From: Pampus argenteus
Taxonomy: Eukaryota; Chordata; Actinopteri; Scombriformes; Stromateidae
Direction: 5' to 3'
Length of the DNA: 64,000 bases
Assembly: GCA_036937835.1 (NCBI GenBank)
Contig: CM072876.1
Location: 12,899,501-12,963,500, forward strand
Both the position numbers and the translations under genes were made by a program. The notes under the pieces are model-generated. The model ran no database searches and was not told where the DNA came from. It saw only the letters and a list, made by a program, of their open reading frames with translations. Shown here one piece after another: positions 58,701 through 64,000 of this stretch; the first letter of the stretch is position 1, and the number at the start of each line of letters is the position of its first letter.

Positions 58701-60404
58701 AACATATTTGGAACATGATGGCTGGTATTGATGAAGGGGCACTTATTTCATCCTAACAATTTGTTTATGAGGTTAATTGCATTAAAACAAGAAGTCCATG
58801 ACTCCTCTGTAGTTTCACAAATGTAGGAAACAAAGAACAGAAGTGGGCACGAAACATTGACGGTACAAACAATGAAAAAAGTGAACTACGTGATCACAAA
58901 CTAGCGCCAAGAATCAACTGAACCGTCACAGACAGATGCTCTGTAACAGTGAATGGTTATCTGAGGTTTAAGAGGCAAACTGGAGTCTGGATCATTACTT
59001 CCAACTACTATACAACCCGAAAAACCCCTGAGCAGCGTTATTCTCCTCTCACTCCTTTGATGTTTCTGAGAACAAGGCATCTGCTGCTCTATCGAGTCCA
59101 GCAGATCCCGACTGTAAATAATGCGTTCTTTCTCAGTTTGCCTAAAGATCAATGAGAATCAACTACAAGCAACTCTGCTGCTCACGCTGACAGCCGGCCA
59201 GCAGTTGATTTGCCAAAAAAAATGATAATAATGAATTCACATAAAAAAATCTACTTATAAGATATTTCTGCCATTAACTGATCATAAATGTCTTCTCATT
59301 TTGGGAAGTAGAACATTTTGTTCATTTCAGACAGACATGAACACAATGTTGATTTCAGCCACCATAGCTGAGTAATAATAATAATTACACCTGTGATGAT
59401 GACAGAGCGATATAGCTTCATTTGAAGCTGCATAAAGGTTTCTGTGTTCTGTCTGGCAAACTGCAGCCATGTAAACGCAAAGGAGAACGGTCTGTAGATG
59501 GAAACGTTGCCTTGAAAAGCGAAATGAGTCTTAAACTATTCATGTGGAGCCTAGCAATGTACAGATCTGCAACAATGCATCCACTCAACTCAACAATCCT
59601 TGGCCTGCACCGCTGAGTCTGCCACTGTGAAGAAAAATGTTGAAAATGTTCACGTGGATATTGCCAAATTGAATACAAACTATTTAATAAAATAATTTGA
59701 TCATTCATATTCAGCGAATTGAATCTGTTTTTTATTAAGGCCAAGCAAAGGCCATGTCTTTGTTATTATGATTCATCTAAGATAAGATCTAAGATAATTT
59801 GGTGGCGTGTAATTTGACTGAATCTGCTGATATCTAGCATACATAATAAAACATAATAAAATGAGGATAAATTATTTCCAAATGCAATCACTGACTCATT
59901 TTCAAAGACTTAAATAGTAATAAATAGTTTGCATGCATCAGTGTATATGGAAAATGTGGACAGCTTGGATAGGTACAAAGTGAAAATAGTTATTAAGAGA
60001 CAAAAAGGCATGATAAAAATTACTAATTATTCACACAATAAATATGCACTGAATGTCAATTAGTTCTACAACCTCATTCTGCCTTTGAATGCGTCAAAAC
60101 GAAGGAAGTCTAGTCAGTGCTGTTTAAAAAGTGAAGATTTTACAGGAGGAATGCAGCTTTTTGTTCCTGCAAAAATGCAGAAATCCACAATTATCCCGTG
60201 AATTAGTAGAATTATTCCAAACTTCATCTAATCTTTTGTGCTTTGTGCTGTGTTGGTGCTCCTCCTTTGTCCGAGCACATTGCCTTGCTATAAGAGGAGC
60301 TTTGGGAATTCAAATGAGATCCTTTTTGATAAGCCACCACCCCACAGCCGTCTTCCTTGTTCCTATGCACCACACTTGACAGCTTCATGGGTTGGGCAGA
60401 TGAA

Positions 60405-60455
60405 GCTATATGGAAACACGTGACGGGGCTTGTAGGAGCGAAGGCTTCATAAATG
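60405..60455 (+). promoter_or_regulatory. cnr1: Candidate cnr1 core promoter region
   Basis: The region has a TATATGG-like motif near 60407, a perfect E-box CACGTG at 60417-60422 and a TATA-like ATAAAT near 60449. It sits directly before the proposed non-coding exon. The motifs are short and could occur by chance. The argument rests mainly on position and the local change in composition. Confidence 0.3.
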
Positions 60456-60476
60456 CGAGGAGACACAGAGGAAGAC

Positions 60477-60768
60477 AGACTGGAGAGACGCTGGAGCCTC
60501 AAGCAGCAACCTGTATCCACAAAGCAGGAGCGCACTCCAGGAGCGACGAGACGCTTCTTGCACACCTCTTTTACAAACTTGTGCTACACATAGAATTAGA
60601 CAAAGAAACTTATAACGATGCTGACAATGCTGGTTTTATTCTAACACATGCACGCTGGTCGTATCTTTTTTTAATGTAAGATCAGTGTTGGTTGGATGAT
60701 GCGCTTCTGAATTGGATTAACGCGCGGTGATAAAGGGCGATTCTGCGCACTTGGGAAAATTATGTAAG
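60477..60768 (+). other. cnr1: Candidate 5' non-coding exon of cnr1
   Basis: This stretch is richer in GC and CG dinucleotides than the AT-rich DNA around it. It ends in AAG|GTAAAG (donor at 60769), with a second donor-like GTAAGG at 60764. It has no convincing long frame. Vertebrate CNR1 has a non-coding first exon spliced to the coding exon a few dozen bases before the ATG. The start is set about 30 bases after a TATA-like ATAAAT and is a guess. No transcript evidence is available. Confidence 0.4.
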
Positions 60769-61627
60769 GTAAAGTAGCACTTTTCCTCTTTAAAATGTTT
60801 AGTGATGGGTTTTAATGTGTTTTTCAGACTGTATCAGTATTTGAAATGCTTTGTGCCAGCGCCAGCATAAAATTATAGCGTTTGTTTTGTTTTTTTGTTT
60901 TCTTTTGTTTTTTTCCTTTATTTTTTTTTTGTTTTTTTTAAATGATTTCTGGATGCATTAGTGCCACTTGCATCAGAAAATGTATACATTTGCACTTCTG
61001 TATAAATAATTAGGCTTAATGCATTTGATTGAAACTAATTCTAAATTGTGCATATAGTTAAACTGTTGTATTTCTATTTACACAAACAGTATTAGAACAT
61101 GTACTGTTAATGTGTTTAGATAGATGTTACTAGCTTCATTGCACCAGTATATATAGGTATAGATGAATCGCATGATGTGTCTGCTTAACGTGCATAGTGT
61201 GGCTCTAATCTTCTAAAGAAAATTGCACGTTTTTTTGTATTTATATGTATGTGTCCTGTTCTTGAAAAGTAGGCGCTCAGTGATGAATAATTGTGAAAAA
61301 ATGTATGTTCAGAAGTACAGGGTACACGATAAAGTATTTATAAGGGCATCAGATGTGCTTTATGTCGAAAATAGGAACTCTATGAAAAAAAAAACATCTA
61401 AAATTGTACAAAACAATCAAAGAATTGTGAATTTATAAATACTTACAAATGAAACAATCCTCACATATTGATCTAAAGGTTATTTCACATTAATGATATT
61501 TATTATTTATTATTACAAAGGTGTTATATTACTGCTGTAAATATACCATAAAATATATTATATCACTATACGCATGCTATTTGTTTGGTTTTCAAACGTG
61601 TCTAAAATGGTTGTCATCCATTCGTAG
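60769..61627 (+). other. cnr1: Candidate 5' UTR intron of cnr1
   Basis: This AT-rich stretch with long T runs near 60890-60940 lies between the proposed donor (60769) and an acceptor-like ...cattcgtag ending at 61627. Alternative acceptors end at 61652 (gactgcag) and 61664 (accctcag). Mammalian CNR1 has a 5' UTR intron ending close before the ATG (about 63 bases, from memory), which supports one of these sites. Confidence 0.4.
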
Positions 61628-61672
61628 GTTGTCCAGGCGTCTTAGACTGCAGTTTTACCCTCAGACACAGTC

Positions 61673-63082
61673 ATGAAGTCTGTGCTGGATGGTGTGGCCG
61701 ATACCACCTTCCGGACTATTACATCTGGTTTACAGTATCTGGGCTCCAACGATGCCAACTATGACGACCCCATCAATGATGTAGACTTCAAGGGCACCTT
61801 TGCCCTGCAGAAGCCCTTATCTGCTTTCCGCAGCAACTCCTTCCCAAACAAAGTACCTGCTGATGAGGAGCTGATCCTTAAAGGCATCCCTTTCTTCCCC
61901 ACCAATGCCACAGACCTGTTTGGCAACAGGAGCACGTTCAGAGATGAGACTAACACTATACAATGTGGGGAGAACTTTATGGACATGGAGTGCTTCATGA
62001 TCCTGACTCCCAGCCAGCAGCTGGCTGTGGCTGTGATGTCACTGACTCTGGGTACCTTCACGGTGCTGGAGAACCTGGTGGTGCTCTGCGTCATCCTGCA
62101 GTCCCGCACCCTCCGCTGCCGGCCATCCTACCACTTCATTGGAAGTCTGGCTGTGGCTGACCTGCTGGGCAGTGTCATCTTTGTGTACAGCTTTCTGGAC
62201 TTTCATGTTTTCCACAGGAAGGACAGTCCCAATGTTTTCCTCTTCAAGCTAGGTGGAGTCACGGCATCTTTTACAGCGTCTGTGGGGAGCCTTTTCCTCA
62301 CCGCTATTGACCGCTACATCTCTATACACCGGCCGCTCGCCTACAGGCGCATCGTGACACGGACCAAGGCTGTCATTGCCTTTTGTATGATGTGGACCAT
62401 CTCCATTGTCATTGCCGTGCTACCTCTGCTGGGCTGGAACTGTAAACGTCTCAAGTCTGTTTGCTCCGACATATTCCCTCTGATCGATAAGAACTACCTG
62501 ATGTTCTGGATCGGTGTGACCAGTGTGCTGGTTCTTTTCATTATCTACGCTTACATATACATCCTGTGGAAAGCACACCACCATGCTGTGCGCATGCTGA
62601 GCCGCACCTCCCAGAAGAGCCTCGTTGTATACTCAGCAGATGGGACTAAAGTGCAAAGCACACGCCCCGAGCAGACACGCATGGACATCCGTCTGGCCAA
62701 GACCCTGGTGCTTATCCTGGTGGTGCTGGTCATCTGCTGGGGCCCAGTGCTCGCCATCATGGTCTACGACCTCTTCTGGAAGATGGACGATGACATCAAG
62801 ACAGTTTTTGCGTTCTGCTGCATGCTCTGCCTGCTCAACTCCACTGTCAACCCAATCATCTACGCCTTGAGGAGCAAGGATCTGCGGCACGCTTTCCTCA
62901 GCTCCTGCCATGCCTGCAGGGGCAGTGCCCAGCAGTTGGACAATAGCCTGGAGTCAGACTGCCAGAACAGAAATGCCAACATTTCTGCCAACAGGGCTGC
63001 AGAGAGCTGTGTGAAGACCACTGTGAAAATAGCCAAAGTAACAATGTCTGTATCAACTGAAACTTCTGCAGAAGCTGTCTAA
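61673..63082 (+). CDS. cnr1: Cannabinoid receptor 1 (CB1), class A GPCR, complete single coding exon
   Basis: The 469-codon frame from ATG 61673 to TAA 63080-63082 encodes a full CB1 receptor, a plasma-membrane Gi/o-coupled receptor for anandamide and 2-arachidonoylglycerol that acts mainly at presynaptic terminals. Human CB1 has 472 residues. The long N-terminal domain (1-116) carries N-glycosylation sites at N78 and N85. Seven helices fall near 117-142, 154-178, 187-211, 232-254, 273-298, 344-367 and 375-398. Key residues present are N134 (1.50), D163 (2.50), ligand-contacting K192, DRY 213-215, the ECL2 pair C257/C264, CWGP 355-358 and NPIIY 393-397. The tail has cysteines 412 and 415, near the CB1 palmitoylation site, and ends SAEAV. 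ATG 61673 is chosen because MKSVLDG matches the CB1 N-terminus. The coding region has no intron, as usual for CNR1. Some fish carry two CB1 copies; this window alone cannot say which one this is. Confidence 0.98.
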   Translation: MKSVLDGVADTTFRTITSGLQYLGSNDANYDDPINDVDFKGTFALQKPLSAFRSNSFPNKVPADEELILKGIPFFPTNATDLFGNRSTFRDETNTIQCGENFMDMECFMILTPSQQLAVAVMSLTLGTFTVLENLVVLCVILQSRTLRCRPSYHFIGSLAVADLLGSVIFVYSFLDFHVFHRKDSPNVFLFKLGGVTASFTASVGSLFLTAIDRYISIHRPLAYRRIVTRTKAVIAFCMMWTISIVIAVLPLLGWNCKRLKSVCSDIFPLIDKNYLMFWIGVTSVLVLFIIYAYIYILWKAHHHAVRMLSRTSQKSLVVYSADGTKVQSTRPEQTRMDIRLAKTLVLILVVLVICWGPVLAIMVYDLFWKMDDDIKTVFAFCCMLCLLNSTVNPIIYALRSKDLRHAFLSSCHACRGSAQQLDNSLESDCQNRNANISANRAAESCVKTTVKIAKVTMSVSTETSAEAV

Positions 63083-64000
63083 TTAGCTCTTACAGTAGAA
63101 ACTGTGTAAATGTCATCATCCCCCAAAACAATGTCATTCAACACAATAAAGCAGAACATGAATATTGCAGAAAAAAAAAATCCTCTCTTGAAAGTATTGA
63201 CTTACATACATAAACGCTTTAGTGGTTGCATTATTTTACGTTAATGTGCGAGCACACAGTGTGCCAAAGTGCCAAATGGTATTGCAAGGACATAGAAAGG
63301 ACTCAGAGTTTTAAAGGATTATCAAAGATCATGAGTCTGCTGTTTATCATAGACGTCATGATATCCAATTAGTGAAGGCATATTATATTTTTGTACTGTG
63401 AATTCAGGTTTTGAAAACAATATATATCTTCGTTTATGGGATAAGGGGCTACTGACATTTTTAATTAGACATGTTTTAATGTGTCATTTAGACGTTAACA
63501 TGTGTCTTGCACCATAACTATAACAAATCTTTGCGCCTTGACTTTCTATGGGATTCATGTACATGTTGCGTATAGACATTTCTATGAGCAAATGATCTAA
63601 AAAATAAAATAAAATAAAAAAAAATAAAAAAAATGTTTATTTCAAAAATTGCCATTAAACATGTCACTTGTGTACTTCTTCTGACAACACTCAGTGAGTG
63701 GCAGATGTGTGAAGAGAGATTGAGAAATGAGAGGTGATTTATGCTCAAAAAACAAACAAATATCACCATTGAAAATATAAAATATACACTTTCATCTCTA
63801 CCTAGATGGAGGTTAATAGATATATATATATATATAGCTTCTGAGTATGCGGTAAATCCATCTGAAATCTGAAATGGTATTTTCTGTGGCAGAGTGACGA
63901 TTGTCCCTGTTGTCTATTTCTATACTCTCTGTTAGACCTTTAGAGCATTGTGTCTTCGTTCAAATGTATACCTGACAACTGTACAGTGTTTTCTTGCTAA
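63083..64000 (+). other. cnr1: cnr1 3' UTR and/or flank
   Basis: This sequence follows the TAA. CNR1 mRNAs in vertebrates often have long 3' UTRs, so the UTR may run past the window. It contains an AATAAA at 63145-63150, an A-rich (AAAAT)n-like tract near 63600-63632 and a (TA)n tract at about 63820-63836. No other gene is seen. Confidence 0.6.
63145..63150 (+). terminator. cnr1: Candidate proximal poly(A) signal of cnr1 (AATAAA)
   Basis: A perfect AATAAA lies 63 bases after the stop codon. A genomic A10 run follows at 63171-63180. There is no clear GT-rich element directly after it, and the short UTR it implies would be unusual for CNR1, so a distal site is likely also used. Confidence 0.4.

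Larger units (their letters stand above)
40356..60404. other. Intergenic region between rngtt and cnr1
   Basis: About 20 kb without a recognised gene. It holds (AC)n at 41931-41949, (TTG)12 at 42118-42154, (TA)n at about 43417-43434, a CRE palindrome at 48676-48683, two copies of a dispersed repeat (49342-49560 and 51050-51234), (AC)n at about 51704-51728, paired hairpins at 53470-53533, a LINE-like fragment (55203-55400) with a pentanucleotide expansion, a MITE-like fragment (55622-55799) and C14 at 56991-57004. Frames at 49603-50106 (-) and 53732-54214 (+) begin with TTG and resemble nothing known. The interval may hold cnr1 regulatory DNA. Confidence 0.8.

Noticed and set aside
59393..59620. 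Possible C/D box snoRNA (GTGATGA near 59393)
   Set aside because: No box D (CTGA) at a suitable distance and no terminal stem.
61759..62109. Minus-strand frames antisense to cnr1 (also 62551-62760 and 62633-62911)
   Set aside because: They arise from the GC-richer, constrained cnr1 coding sequence and have no independent support.

Overview
The window is vertebrate nuclear DNA, almost certainly from a teleost fish (probably a percomorph). It holds two recognisable protein genes, both on the + strand, in AT-rich DNA with long introns, GT-AG splice sites, microsatellites and interspersed repeats of types I recognise as common in fish genomes. Nothing bacterial, viral or plasmid-like is present.

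Positions 1-40.4 kb carry the 3' part of rngtt, the bifunctional mRNA-capping enzyme. Six coding exons (3966-4130, 17681-17749, 26900-27000, 31607-31673, 38271-38394, 39935-40095) join in frame to give the last 228 residues: the C-terminal part of the guanylyltransferase domain with motifs IV, V and VI and the proline-rich tail. The triphosphatase domain and the active-site lysine motif lie before the window. The introns contain repeats and a possible 30-nt in-frame micro-exon (29861-29890).

Positions 40.4-60.4 kb are a roughly 20 kb intergenic stretch with no convincing gene. It has a consensus CRE site, a LINE-like fragment, a MITE-like copy, two direct copies of a dispersed repeat, and simple repeats. 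Positions 60.4-63.1 kb carry cnr1, the cannabinoid receptor 1: a probable promoter and 5' non-coding exon near 60.45-60.77 kb, then an uninterrupted 469-codon coding exon (61673-63082) with all seven membrane helices. The rest is its 3' UTR or flank.

RNGTT followed by CNR1 in the same orientation is also the human 6q15 arrangement, so the window is a conserved synteny block. The genes have no direct functional link: one caps nuclear mRNA, the other is a Gi/o-coupled neuronal receptor. I found no new gene system. The items most worth a second look are the micro-exon, the cnr1 5' exon, two non-autonomous transposon families with visible ends, and a 27-bp palindrome.
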